From JBAJNN01 sp036881905 (lineage in GTDB: Bacteria > Pseudomonadota > Alphaproteobacteria > Rhizobiales > Im1), in assembly GCA_036881905.1 (NCBI GenBank), contig JBAJNN010000016.1, forward strand, positions 1 through 40,697: a stretch of DNA of 40,697 nucleotides. The letters run 5' to 3'. The notes below the pieces were generated by a model. That model had not been told where the DNA came from. It did no database searches and saw only the letters and a program-made list of their open reading frames with translations. Below are positions 17,472 to 26,106 of this stretch, in pieces. Each line of letters starts with the position of its first letter. The stretch's first letter is position 1. Both the position numbers and the translations under genes were made by a program.

Positions 17472-19121
17472 CTATTGAATTCTCGGCAAGGTTTCGAACT
17501 GATGGAATGGCGGCGGCGAAGACAGGGTCCATTCCAGCGTCGTCGCCCCCCCCCCCCATGGATTGTTAGCCGCCCGGCGTTTTCGCCACACGGCGTGAGC
17601 CATGGCGAACAGAAAGATGAATACGCCGAGGCTTGCCACGTAAGACCCCCATGAGGATATGCGATTCCAGGCCGAAAACGCATCCGGATAATCGATATAG
17701 CGGCGCGGCATACCGGCGAGTCCTAGAAAATGCTGCGGGAAGAAAATCATATTGACGCCGATGAAGGTCACCCAGAAATGCAGCTTGGCCAGCCTCTCCG
17801 AATAGGTGAGGCCGAACATTTTGGGAAACCAATAATACCAGCCGGCGAAAATGGCGAAGACCGCGCCCAGGGACAAAACATAATGGAAATGCGCCACCAC
17901 ATAATAAGTATCGTGCAAAGATTGATCGATTCCCGAGTTCGCCAGAACAACCCCGGTCACCCCGCCGATGGTGAACAGGAGAATGAAGCCCAGCGCCCAC
18001 AGCATCGGCGCGCGAAACTCGATCGATCCGCCCCACATCGTCGCGATCCACGAGAAAACCTTGATTCCCGTCGGTACGGCGATGACCATCGTCGCCACCA
18101 CGAAATAGGCTTGGGTATCGACATCGAGACCGACCGTATACATATGATGGGCCCAGACGATAAAGCCGAGCAGGCCGATCGCGACCATGGCATAGGCCAT
18201 GCCGAGATAACCGAAGATGGGCTTTTTGGAGAAGGTGGAGACCACATGGCTGATGATCCCGAAGCCCGGCAGAATCAAAATATAGACTTCCGGATGGCCG
18301 AAGAACCAGAACATATGCTGAAACAGAACCGGATCGCCGCCGCTTGCCGGTTGAAAGAAGCTGGTGCCGAAATTGCGGTCGGTCAGCAACATGGTGATGG
18401 CCCCGGCCAGAACCGGCAGCGCCAACAAAAGAAGAAAGGCGGTGACCAGGACCGACCAGACGAAGAGCGGCATTTTGTGCAAAGTCATGCCGGGGGCGCG
18501 CATATTCAAGATGGTGGTGATGAAATTGATGGCGCCGAGGATTGAGGAGATACCGGCGAGATGCAGCCCCAAAATGCCGAAATCGACCGCCGGTCCGGGC
18601 TGGCCCGTCGTCGAATAGGGTGGGTAAAGCGTCCAGCCGCCGCTTATGCCGGGCATGCCGGGGGCGCCTTCGACGAACATCGAGCAGATCAGCAGGGCGA
18701 AGGCGGGCACGAGCAGCCAGAATGAAACGTTGTTCATGCGGGGAAAGGCCATGTCGGGCGCGCCGATCATGATCGGCACGAACCAGTTGCCGAAACCGCC
18801 GATCATGGCCGGCATCACCATGAAGAAAATCATGATCAGCCCATGGGCGGTCACGAACATGTTGTATATATCCTTGCCCATATCCACCGCCATCCCAGGA
18901 TCGGCGCCATAGACCATTCGAGCAAGCCCGTGAAAGAGCTGGATCCCCGGCTCCTGCAACTCGATGCGCATCATCACCGACAGAAAACCGCCGACGATCC
19001 CCGCCATGATGGCGAAGACAAGATACATCGTGCCGATGTCCTTGTGGTTGGTCGAGTAGACATAGCGCCGCCATCCCTTGGGGCGATGGTCATGCTCAAC
19101 ACTCAAAGCTGCATCGGTCAT
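17472..19121 (-). CDS. ctaD: Cytochrome c oxidase subunit I (aa3 type, A1 proton channels)
   Basis: A 549-residue, 12-helix catalytic subunit. Heme a ligands are H93 (TAHGLIM) and H413. The CuB ligands are H276, H325 and H326, with Y280 in GHPEVYILILPG forming the cross-linked tyrosine. H411 is the heme a3 ligand in HDTYYVVAHFHYVLS. The D channel is present (APDMAFPRMN with D123, and E278) and the K channel lysine is K354 in TGIKVFS, so this is an A1-type oxidase. The tail after the last helix contains GGG encoded inside a run of 12 G residues (C on the plus strand, 17546-17557), where slippage would change only the last ~25 residues. The gene starts 27 bases after coxB. Confidence 0.98.
   Translation of the reverse strand: MTDAALSVEHDHRPKGWRRYVYSTNHKDIGTMYLVFAIMAGIVGGFLSVMMRIELQEPGIQLFHGLARMVYGADPGMAVDMGKDIYNMFVTAHGLIMIFFMVMPAMIGGFGNWFVPIMIGAPDMAFPRMNNVSFWLLVPAFALLICSMFVEGAPGMPGISGGWTLYPPYSTTGQPGPAVDFGILGLHLAGISSILGAINFITTILNMRAPGMTLHKMPLFVWSVLVTAFLLLLALPVLAGAITMLLTDRNFGTSFFQPASGGDPVLFQHMFWFFGHPEVYILILPGFGIISHVVSTFSKKPIFGYLGMAYAMVAIGLLGFIVWAHHMYTVGLDVDTQAYFVVATMVIAVPTGIKVFSWIATMWGGSIEFRAPMLWALGFILLFTIGGVTGVVLANSGIDQSLHDTYYVVAHFHYVLSLGAVFAIFAGWYYWFPKMFGLTYSERLAKLHFWVTFIGVNMIFFPQHFLGLAGMPRRYIDYPDAFSAWNRISSWGSYVASLGVFIFLFAMAHAVWRKRRAANNPWGGGATTLEWTLSSPPPFHQFETLPRIQ
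17546..17557. repeat. Twelve-base C/G homopolymer inside the coxA 3' end
   Basis: Twelve consecutive C residues on the plus strand encode the Gly-Gly-Gly after NNPW in subunit I. In homologues this segment usually reads WGEGATTLEW or similar, so it is normally not a pure glycine run. A one-base change would shift the tail into frames ending at 17465 or 17359. Confidence 0.95.
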
Positions 19122-19148
19122 TGGCTTTGAACTTTCCGTTTCCTCGAA

Positions 19149-20111
19149 TCAGCGTCTATCGATCGACCGTTCGGCGGAGCTTGATGCGTTTTCAGCCGGC
19201 CACGCGGTTCGCTCCGGCACAGCGACGGCAATCAGATCGCCTTGGCGTTCGCGGTTCAAACGCGCAAAAAGCGCTTCATTGGCTTGCTCGACGCCCTGCT
19301 TCAAGGCCTGGCTTCTCCACGAAGCGAAGTCTTGCTTGCCGACCACGCGAACCTCTATCGGCATATAGGCATGGCCCTGTCCGCACAACTCCGAACACTG
19401 GCCGTAATAGGTTCCGGTTTGCGAGGCATGGAACCAGGATTCGTTGATGCGGCCTGGAATGGCGTCGATCTTGAGACCGAAGGACGGCATGGCCCAGCTG
19501 TGGATGACATCGCTGGCGGTCACGATCATTCGCACTGTCGTATCCACGGGCACAACGACGGGATTGTCGGTTGTCAGCAATCGCGGAGCATCGGGATCGA
19601 TTCGGCGGCGTTCTTGTAAAGCATCGCCGTCGAGAAGAATGGAATCGAAGGACAATTCGTCGGTCTCGGGGTATTCATAGGACCAATACCATTGATTGCC
19701 GGTGGTTTTGACCGTCATCGCGGCCTTTGGAATATCGCGCTCATAGTAGAGAAGACGGAAGGAGGGAATCGCGATCGTCAGCAATATCAATATGGGAATG
19801 ACGGTCCATATGATTTCCACGGCGGTATTGTGGGTCGTCCTTGAGGGTTTAGGGTTTTTGCGGGCATTGAAGCGGAACATGACGAACAACAACAGCGCCA
19901 GAACGAACAGCACAATGGCGCAAATGATATAGAGCAGGAAGCTGTGGAATCCCTCGATCCGTTCCATGACCGGGGTTGCGGCGAGTTGGAAATTCATCTG
20001 CCATGGGCGCGGGCCGCTGATCTGCCCGGCATAGGCGATGGAGCCCGGCGCGGTCGCCATCGCGATGGCCACGGCAATCATTCCACGCGGAAAAAGTCCA
20101 CCGATCGTCAT
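19149..20111 (-). CDS. ctaC: Cytochrome c oxidase subunit II (CuA)
   Basis: A 320-residue subunit II. It has an N-terminal signal peptide (MTIGGLFPRGMIAVAIAMAT, ending near AYA), two membrane helices (about 58-80 and 99-120), and the periplasmic CuA domain. The CuA ligands are H204 (IHSWAMPSFG), C239, E241, C243, H247 and M250 in GQCSELCGQGHAYM, all intact. The aromatic electron-entry segment WYWSYEYPE is also present. I start at ATG 20111 because it gives the signal peptide directly; the frame is open further upstream to 20423, but that sequence has no subunit II features. First gene of the oxidase cluster. Confidence 0.96.
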   Translation of the reverse strand: MTIGGLFPRGMIAVAIAMATAPGSIAYAGQISGPRPWQMNFQLAATPVMERIEGFHSFLLYIICAIVLFVLALLLFVMFRFNARKNPKPSRTTHNTAVEIIWTVIPILILLTIAIPSFRLLYYERDIPKAAMTVKTTGNQWYWSYEYPETDELSFDSILLDGDALQERRRIDPDAPRLLTTDNPVVVPVDTTVRMIVTASDVIHSWAMPSFGLKIDAIPGRINESWFHASQTGTYYGQCSELCGQGHAYMPIEVRVVGKQDFASWRSQALKQGVEQANEALFARLNRERQGDLIAVAVPERTAWPAENASSSAERSIDRR

Positions 20112-20590
20112 GCCCCGTAAACTCCCTGGACCACCGTCAGGGCCGATCGTCAAACGACGCCTTGGCGGGGTATCATGGGCCGTCATAAGAAAATCCGAAG
20201 GCCAGACGAAGCGAAGCCCGCCGACACGATGGCCGCCCCACACGAAAACAAGCCCCATTACCGCTTTCCTCCATGATCGGCTCTTCCATGATTTATATAC
20301 ATCCTTGAGCCGGTTTGGGCAAGACAAGCGGCCTCCGGAATTCTTTTCGCGAAAATACAACCAAGATGGGCTATATTCACCAGCAACCGACTCTATGATA
20401 TAGAGGAAAGCGATTTGTCGCAAGGCAGTGCGCCCGGGCGCGAAGATTGGTCATGATTTGACCACGCAAGGCGTCTCGCCGCGAAGAATGAGAGGCGAGG
20501 TCGCGATTCGTCAGCACCGATGTGGAAGACCCAAGGCGGACATTTCCGATAAAACCAGCCGGATCGCCATCAATCTCAAGGATAGAAACC
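20112..20590. other. Divergent intergenic region between ctaC and the ialB-like gene
   Basis: This 479-base gap holds the probable oxidase-operon promoter at 20395-20423 on the minus strand. A 277-base stretch lies between it and ctaC that is open in the ctaC frame but has no recognisable protein features. No repeat copy or RNA gene was seen. Confidence 0.5.
20395..20423 (-). promoter_or_regulatory. Possible promoter of the cytochrome oxidase operon
   Basis: On the minus strand TTGCGA (20418-20423) is followed after 17 bases by TATCAT (20395-20400). Transcription would start near 20388 and leave a leader of roughly 275 bases before ctaC. The long leader makes a nearer unseen promoter possible. 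Confidence 0.4.
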
Positions 20591-21211
20591 GTGTCGAACA
20601 AACCATATCCCAATGTTGCAAAACATATCGGCCTTGCAGCATATATTATCCTTTGCATAGGTTTTTTTTCGCTCCGCGGCGCGATTGCCGCCGAGCAATC
20701 CGGCGCCGATCCGTCGGCACCCCAAGCTGACGAAGGAGCCTCGACGCCCGCCGCCCGGCAGGGTAATACCGAGACCATTGCGACCCACGCGGACTGGCAG
20801 GTTCAGTGCGATACCTTCACCAGTAACGACAAGCCGGTTCGTCAATGCGGCATGATTCAGACCGTCAAAAACGAGCAGAGGCAAAACATTGGGCTAAGTG
20901 CCGTGATCGCTAGGCTGCAACAGGACAAAAAAGAGGTTGCCATGATGCGCGTTCTGGTTCCTCTCGGCGTGTTTCTGCCGGCCGGAATCGGGCTCGAAAT
21001 TGACGATCAGGCGATCGGACGCATTCCCTTTACGAGTTGTCCGCCGCGGCTGTGCATGGCAATGGCCGAAATCACTCCGGACATGCTGGAAAAACTGAAA
21101 AAGGGAAAGACCGCCAATTTCGTCGTCTATGAAGCCCCCGGTGCCGGTTTGAGCATGAAGGTTTCACTGAAGGGTTTTACCGCCGCGTATGAAAACCTTG
21201 GCGACTTATAG
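20591..21211 (+). CDS. IalB-family periplasmic protein
   Basis: A 206-residue protein of the invasion-associated locus B family, common in alphaproteobacteria. An N-terminal signal peptide (hydrophobic IGLAAYIILCIGFFSLRG, cleavage near AIAAEQ) is followed by a Ala/Pro-rich linker and the domain WQVQCDTFTSNDKPVRQCGM. Later come RVLVPLGVFLPAGIGLEID and the cysteine pair in FTSCPPRLCMAMAEI, so four cysteines can form two disulfides. Members have a beta-sandwich-like periplasmic fold; their cellular role outside Bartonella is unclear. The start is GTG at 20591 with AAGGAT seven bases upstream; reading from 20522 would add a non-signal extension. Single gene, divergent from the oxidase operon. Confidence 0.88.
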   Translation: MSNKPYPNVAKHIGLAAYIILCIGFFSLRGAIAAEQSGADPSAPQADEGASTPAARQGNTETIATHADWQVQCDTFTSNDKPVRQCGMIQTVKNEQRQNIGLSAVIARLQQDKKEVAMMRVLVPLGVFLPAGIGLEIDDQAIGRIPFTSCPPRLCMAMAEITPDMLEKLKKGKTANFVVYEAPGAGLSMKVSLKGFTAAYENLGDL

Positions 21212-21292
21212 CTATTAAGAGGCGTCGGCGTTTAATGGCCGTATCGGCAGGGCCGTCGGGTTATCTTGGTCGGGTCGGATTTGCGAGGCGCG

Positions 21293-21400
21293 CTAGAGCA
21301 TAATCCGATCCGGAGAAGCGAGGTCAGACCAAGATTATGCTTAAAAAAACAATCAGCTGGAGAATTTTCCGTGATTCCATCGCCTCGGAAAACGCTCTAG
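21293..21400 (+). repeat. Dispersed bipartite palindromic element, copy A
   Basis: A conserved core (21297-21341) is bounded by AGCATAATC and its inverted match GATTATGCT. It is followed by an AT-rich linker and a second stem (TTTTCCG pairing with CGGAAAA, 21365-21393). The outer ends CTAGAGC and GCTCTAG are inverted repeats. It lies between the ialB-like gene and gshA, ending 37 bases before the gshA start. Confidence 0.85.
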
Positions 21401-21437
21401 TGATTCCGGGACACTTCAATTCGAGATAGGACCAGTT

Positions 21438-22823
21438 GTGAGCACCCCGGTCACAGACAGCCTAGAAACCCATCAGCCGATCGAGGATATTGCCGAGCTT
21501 GCCGCCTGGCTGGAAAAGGGGTGCAAGCCTCGCGAGCGCTGGCGCATCGGCACCGAGCATGAGAAATTCGGTTTTCTGACCGATTGCTACTCTCCCCTGC
21601 CCTATGACGGTCAACGCGGCGTGCGTCGGGTTCTGAACCACCTGCGCGATCGCTTCGGCTGGGAACCGGTGATGGAGGGCGACACGATCATCGGGCTGCG
21701 GGAGCCATCGGCCCGCGGCGGCGCCATATCCCTGGAGCCGGGGGGGCAGTTCGAGTTGTCTGGCGCGCCGCTCGCCACCCTCCACCAGACTTGCGATGAA
21801 GTGCAATCTCACCTTTGTCAACTGCGCGAGATCGGCCGGGAGCTCGACGTCGGTTTTCTGGGCCTTGGCTTTTCGCCGAAATGGACCTTGCCGCAAATCT
21901 CTATCATGCCGAAAGCGCGTTATGCGATCATGCGTCGCTATATGCAAAAGGTTGGCTCGCGCGGTCTGGATATGATGTTCCGGTCTTGCACGGTTCAGGT
22001 TAATCTCGATTTCTCCAGCGAGGCCGATATGACCCGCAAGATGCGCGTCGGCCTTGCGCTTCAACCGGTCGTGACCGCCATCTTCGCCAATTCCCCCTTC
22101 ATGGAGGGCCAACCCAGCGGTTTTTTGAGCCTACGTTCTGATATATGGCGTCACACTGACGCGGATCGTACCGGATTGTTGCCCTTCGTGTTCGAGGAGG
22201 GCTTCGGTTTCGAAGCTTACGCTCGTTACGCCCTTGACGTTCCGATGTATTTTGCCCGTCGTGACGGCGTTTATCATGACGTATCCGGGCAGTCGTTTCG
22301 CGATTTCATAGCCGGAAAACTGCCCGGCCTGCCCGGTGAACGCGCGACGATCGGCGATTGGGAAGACCATCTGACCACGCTGTTCCCCGAAGTCCGGCTG
22401 AAGCGTTTCATCGAGATGCGCGGCACCGATGGGGCCCCGTGGCGCGGATTATGCGCATTGCCGGCACTCTGGGTTGGCCTGCTCTATGACGAGGCCGCGC
22501 TTGACGCCGCTTGGGACCTGGTCAAGGGCTGGAGCGAGGAAGAGCGTCATGATCTGCGCGCCGAGGTCCCCCGCACGGCGCTGGATACGCGGTTTCGCGC
22601 CGGTTCTGTGCTTGATGTCGCGCGCGAGATGGTCGCCATCGCCGGATCGGGGCTGAAAGCGCGGGCGCGCCGTGATCCTTTCGGCGGCGACGAAAGTCAT
22701 TTTCTCGGCGCCATCGAGGAGATTGTCGAGAGCGGGCGGACATTGGCTCAAGACCTCCTGACCCTTTACCGGGAGCAATGGCATGGCGACATAGACCGCA
22801 TTTTTTCCGAATGCGCCTATTGA
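21438..22823 (+). CDS. gshA: Glutamate-cysteine ligase, plant/alphaproteobacterial type
   Basis: A 461-residue ATP-dependent ligase that makes gamma-glutamylcysteine, the first step of glutathione synthesis. It belongs to the class shared by plants and alphaproteobacteria. The motif WRIGTEHEKFGF near residue 36 is diagnostic. DTIIGLREPSARGGAISLEPGGQFELSG contains the substrate-binding glutamates; MPKARYAIMRRYM, MFRSCTVQVNLDFSSEADM and FIEMRGTDGAPW follow in the usual order. The start is GTG at 21438 with AGG eight bases upstream. It is monocistronic, convergent with macB, and sits just downstream of repeat copy A. gshB is not in the window. Confidence 0.96.
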   Translation: MSTPVTDSLETHQPIEDIAELAAWLEKGCKPRERWRIGTEHEKFGFLTDCYSPLPYDGQRGVRRVLNHLRDRFGWEPVMEGDTIIGLREPSARGGAISLEPGGQFELSGAPLATLHQTCDEVQSHLCQLREIGRELDVGFLGLGFSPKWTLPQISIMPKARYAIMRRYMQKVGSRGLDMMFRSCTVQVNLDFSSEADMTRKMRVGLALQPVVTAIFANSPFMEGQPSGFLSLRSDIWRHTDADRTGLLPFVFEEGFGFEAYARYALDVPMYFARRDGVYHDVSGQSFRDFIAGKLPGLPGERATIGDWEDHLTTLFPEVRLKRFIEMRGTDGAPWRGLCALPALWVGLLYDEAALDAAWDLVKGWSEEERHDLRAEVPRTALDTRFRAGSVLDVAREMVAIAGSGLKARARRDPFGGDESHFLGAIEEIVESGRTLAQDLLTLYREQWHGDIDRIFSECAY

Positions 22824-22895
22824 CCCATACTGGACGCCGCGTACGTCTCAAGACCCCGCGCGCCGGCCCGCCGACAGGGCTTCTCCCGAACCGGG

Positions 22896-24854
22896 CTATT
22901 CCCGCAACAGGGCCTCCACCGGATCGAGACGCGAGGCGTTGCGCGCCGGAATATATCCGAACAAAAGGCCGATCCCGCATGAGCACAAAACAGCGACAAT
23001 AACCGACGCCCAGGAATAGACGAGATGAAATTGAGTGCTGAGAGATTGAAAACCCGCGCCGAAGGCAAAGGCTACGCCGGTCCCCAAAAACCCGCCGATC
23101 ATGCAAACTAGAATGGCCTCGATCAGAAACTGCCGCAATATGTCGCCGCGGCGCGCGCCGACCGCCATGCGCACGCCAATTTCGCCGACCCGTTCCGAGA
23201 CCGCCACCAGCATGACATTCATGACCCCGATTCCCCCCACGACCAGCGAAATCACGGCAATGGCGGCAATGAGAATATTGAACGTATCGGTTGAGCGCAT
23301 ATAGGCTTTGCGAATCGTGTCGGAGTTTACGATGAAGAAATCCTCAGACCCATGGCGCGCGGCCAGAAACCGGCTGATCGCCTGCTCGGCCCAATCGCTT
23401 GGCGCCGTGTCGGCCAGCTTCACGATAATGGTGTGAACATACGAAAAATCACTTCCCACGATGCGCTTTCGGATCGAGGTATAGGGCAAGTACATCCGGC
23501 CCTCACTATCCTTTGTATCCGCCTCGACTATGCCGACGATACGATAAAGATATTCTTTTCCCATCATGACCGTGCCGATCACGTCGGTTGCATCGTGGCC
23601 AAAGAGCGTGTTGCGCATATTGGTGTCGATAATGACGTCACTGTCGCTGTCGCGCATATCCTCATCATCGAACAGTCGCCCGTCCACCAGCCTGATGCCC
23701 TCGACCACAAAATATGCCGGCCCAATCCCCCTGACGGAAAATTCATACTTTTCGGAGTGACGATAGATTGTAACATCCTCTCTAATCGACGGCGTTGCCG
23801 CACTGACATAGGGCAGCTCGGCCAGCGCGGTTATGTCGGCAAAGGTCAGCGTTTTGATCTTCCAAGCCTGCCTGTCGTGGTAACCCTTGCCCGGATGAAT
23901 TCTCAACGTGCTGGTGCCAAGGCGTGAAATCTCGGACAACACCTCCTCGCGCGATCCGGCGCCAAGCGCCACCATGGAAACGACCGAGGCAATGCCGATA
24001 GCGATCCCCAGCATGGTGAGGGCCGTGCGCAGCCTGTGCACCGTCATCGACAGAACGGCCATAATTAAGGATTCACGCAGCCTGTCTTTCCACCGCCAGC
24101 CACCATGCCGTTTCGGCGTCGCCGATTCCCGAACCGGCATGGCCGCCCGGGGAAGGGTGGTTTTGCGATCATTGCGGGTATCGGAGACAATCACGCCATC
24201 GCTTAACCTTATGATCCTCTGCGCACGAGCGGCGACCGTTTCATCATGGGTGACGATCACGATCGTTCTGCCCCGGGCATGGAGGTCATTCAGGATGTTC
24301 AAAACATCCTTGCCGCTGCGCGAATCGAGGGCGCCGGTCGGTTCATCGGCCAAAATAACCTCGGCATCGTTCATCAACGCCCGCGCAATCGATACGCGCT
24401 GCTGCTGCCCGCCGGAAAGTTGACCGGGTTTATGATGGGCGCGCTCGCCCATGCCAAGAGAAGCCAGCAACGAGGCGGCTCCGTCATGGCGTTCACCCGC
24501 GCCGCGTCCGGCATAAACGGCCGGAATTTCGACATTGGCGAGCGCCGTCAGCCCGGCAAGAAGATGATAGCTTTGGAAAATAAACCCGAAATGCCCGCTC
24601 CTGAGCGCCGCCAGCTGGTTGGCGTCGAGTTGCCCGGTCTCCTTGCCCGAAACCAGATAGCGACCGGCGGTCGGTCGTTTGAGACAGCCGATAATATTCA
24701 TCAGCGTCGATTTGCCCGAACCCGACGCGCCGATAATCGCCACCATTTCTCCGGTCTCGATCGTCAGATCGATATCTTTGAGGGCAATTACGGCCCCAGA
24801 TCCGGTCCGGTATTCCAGGCGAATGCTTTCAAGAACGATCAACGGTTCGGGCAT
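22896..24854 (-). CDS. macB: MacB-type ABC exporter (ATPase fused to permease)
   Basis: A 652-residue inner-membrane protein with an N-terminal ABC ATPase: Walker A GASGSGKST at 42-50, Q-loop in FIFQSYHLL, signature LSGGQQQRV at 146, Walker B VILADEP and the H-loop HDE. A linker leads to a membrane helix near 275-300 (TALTMLGIAIGIASVVSMVA), a large periplasmic domain, and three C-terminal helices carrying the FtsX signature. MacB works as a mechanotransducer with the adaptor MacA and an outer-membrane TolC to expel macrolides, peptides or lipids from the periplasm. It starts three bases after macA stops; tolC is not in this window. Substrate unknown. Confidence 0.94.
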   Translation of the reverse strand: MPEPLIVLESIRLEYRTGSGAVIALKDIDLTIETGEMVAIIGASGSGKSTLMNIIGCLKRPTAGRYLVSGKETGQLDANQLAALRSGHFGFIFQSYHLLAGLTALANVEIPAVYAGRGAGERHDGAASLLASLGMGERAHHKPGQLSGGQQQRVSIARALMNDAEVILADEPTGALDSRSGKDVLNILNDLHARGRTIVIVTHDETVAARAQRIIRLSDGVIVSDTRNDRKTTLPRAAMPVRESATPKRHGGWRWKDRLRESLIMAVLSMTVHRLRTALTMLGIAIGIASVVSMVALGAGSREEVLSEISRLGTSTLRIHPGKGYHDRQAWKIKTLTFADITALAELPYVSAATPSIREDVTIYRHSEKYEFSVRGIGPAYFVVEGIRLVDGRLFDDEDMRDSDSDVIIDTNMRNTLFGHDATDVIGTVMMGKEYLYRIVGIVEADTKDSEGRMYLPYTSIRKRIVGSDFSYVHTIIVKLADTAPSDWAEQAISRFLAARHGSEDFFIVNSDTIRKAYMRSTDTFNILIAAIAVISLVVGGIGVMNVMLVAVSERVGEIGVRMAVGARRGDILRQFLIEAILVCMIGGFLGTGVAFAFGAGFQSLSTQFHLVYSWASVIVAVLCSCGIGLLFGYIPARNASRLDPVEALLRE

Positions 24855-24857
24855 GGG

Positions 24858-26036
24858 CTAAAATCCCATGAACCAGCGGCGGCGATTTTTTGTCTTGATC
24901 TTGCCGACCGCAACCTTCTCACCCCGTTTCAGACCGGAGAGGATTTGCGCCGTGACCCGGTTATTGAGACCGACCGTGACCTTGCGGCGCTCAATCCGGT
25001 TATCGGCGCCGACGACCTCCACGACATAAACCCCGTTTTGTTCATTCTTCGATAGGGCCTGCGACGGGATGGTGAGAACATCCTTGGCCTCAGCGACAAT
25101 GATATGGATTTCCGCCGTCATATAGCTGCGCAATCGTCCGTCCGGATTGGGAATGTTGAAAGCGCCATTATAATAGATAGCTTTCGACAAAGACGATAAC
25201 GTGGTGCCCTCAGGATCGACATCTCGGTCGTTTCTGATCGATTCCGGCGCCGGCTCAATGGACTCAAGGCTTGCGTCATAACGATGGTCGGATTCGCCGG
25301 TCATGGTGAAATAAACCTTCTGGCCAAGCTTGACTTTAAGGATATCGACTTCGGAAATTTCCATCAGCATGGTCATGACGTCGGTTTGACCGAGCACGAC
25401 AATTGTCGGCGCTGTCTGGCTGGCATTGATGGTCTGGCCTTCCTGGGTCACGATTGAGAGAACAGTGCCATCCATGGGCGCGATGATTTTGGTGTAACCG
25501 AGCTCGATCCGCGCCTGATCCATGGCGAGTTCGGCCTTGGCGATCTGGGCATCGAATGAGTCGATCTGGGCAAGTGTGATATTGACTTGCTCCAATGCTT
25601 CATCATAGGTCGATTGCGATGAGGCATTCTGCTTTAACGTGTATTTCTGTCGATCGAGCTCGGAGCGTTGGTAGGCCAGCACTGCCTCCTTCTCTTTGCG
25701 CTCGGCCTTGATCCGCTTTATGTCGGCTTGCGCCTTACACAACGCATTTTCCTTGGCCGTGGGGTCGATCTCGGCAATCGGATCGCCCTTTTTAACCGCG
25801 TCGCCCACCGCCACGTTCAGCGATGTGATCCGACCGGAAACCTGGGCGCCGACAGCAACCAGAGCGGCCGGTTTCAAAATCCCCCTGGCCAGAACACTCT
25901 CCTCGACAGTGCCGATTTGCGCCGGCGCCGTCATGACGTTCGCGTCATCCGGCTTAGACGAACCGGGCCTGAACACAAAGAAGGCGACGGCCAAAGCGGC
26001 GCAAACAGCCACTGCAATGAAAATGGAACGTTTCAT
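24858..26036 (-). CDS. macA: MacA-type periplasmic adaptor protein
   Basis: A 392-residue membrane-fusion protein. The N-terminal helix (IFIAVAVCAALAVAFFVF) acts as signal anchor, with no lipobox. The order is typical: a lipoyl half-motif (GILKPAALVAVGAQVSGRIT), a long alpha-helical hairpin (about 95-180), the second lipoyl half (IIAPMDGTVLSIVTQEGQTI), a beta-barrel, and a membrane-proximal domain (ALSKNEQNGVYVVEV...RRKVTVGLNN). It links MacB to an outer-membrane TolC channel. The basic tail (KTKNRRRWFMGF) is unusual. It is the first gene of macAB; a hairpin at 26063-26093 separates it from ychF. Confidence 0.93.
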   Translation of the reverse strand: MKRSIFIAVAVCAALAVAFFVFRPGSSKPDDANVMTAPAQIGTVEESVLARGILKPAALVAVGAQVSGRITSLNVAVGDAVKKGDPIAEIDPTAKENALCKAQADIKRIKAERKEKEAVLAYQRSELDRQKYTLKQNASSQSTYDEALEQVNITLAQIDSFDAQIAKAELAMDQARIELGYTKIIAPMDGTVLSIVTQEGQTINASQTAPTIVVLGQTDVMTMLMEISEVDILKVKLGQKVYFTMTGESDHRYDASLESIEPAPESIRNDRDVDPEGTTLSSLSKAIYYNGAFNIPNPDGRLRSYMTAEIHIIVAEAKDVLTIPSQALSKNEQNGVYVVEVVGADNRIERRKVTVGLNNRVTAQILSGLKRGEKVAVGKIKTKNRRRWFMGF

Positions 26037-26062
26037 CCGTTAGTGCTCCCTCACTATAAGAC

Positions 26063-26093
26063 AACCGTCGATGAATCATACCCATCGACGGTT
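26063..26093 (-). terminator. Hairpin between ychF and macA
   Basis: AACCGTCGATG (26063-26073) and CATCGACGGTT (26083-26093) form a perfect 11-bp stem with a nine-base loop, 14 bases after the ychF stop. No U-run follows on the minus strand, so it may terminate with help or stabilise the ychF mRNA 3' end. Confidence 0.5.
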
Positions 26094-26106
26094 TAAGATG
26101 GTATTC

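Noticed and set aside
17566..19074. A 502-codon open frame on the minus strand overlapping ctaD
   Set aside because: It is an out-of-frame shadow of the subunit I gene; its product is Arg/His-rich without known motifs, while the other frame has every oxidase ligand.
20112..20423. A longer ctaC reading up to 20423
   Set aside because: The extension overlaps a promoter-like sequence, lacks subunit II features and would bury the signal peptide.
22896..26036. The MacAB pair as a bacteriocin exporter with a linked peptide gene
   Set aside because: No small precursor gene, modification enzyme or immunity gene lies next to it; neighbours are housekeeping genes.
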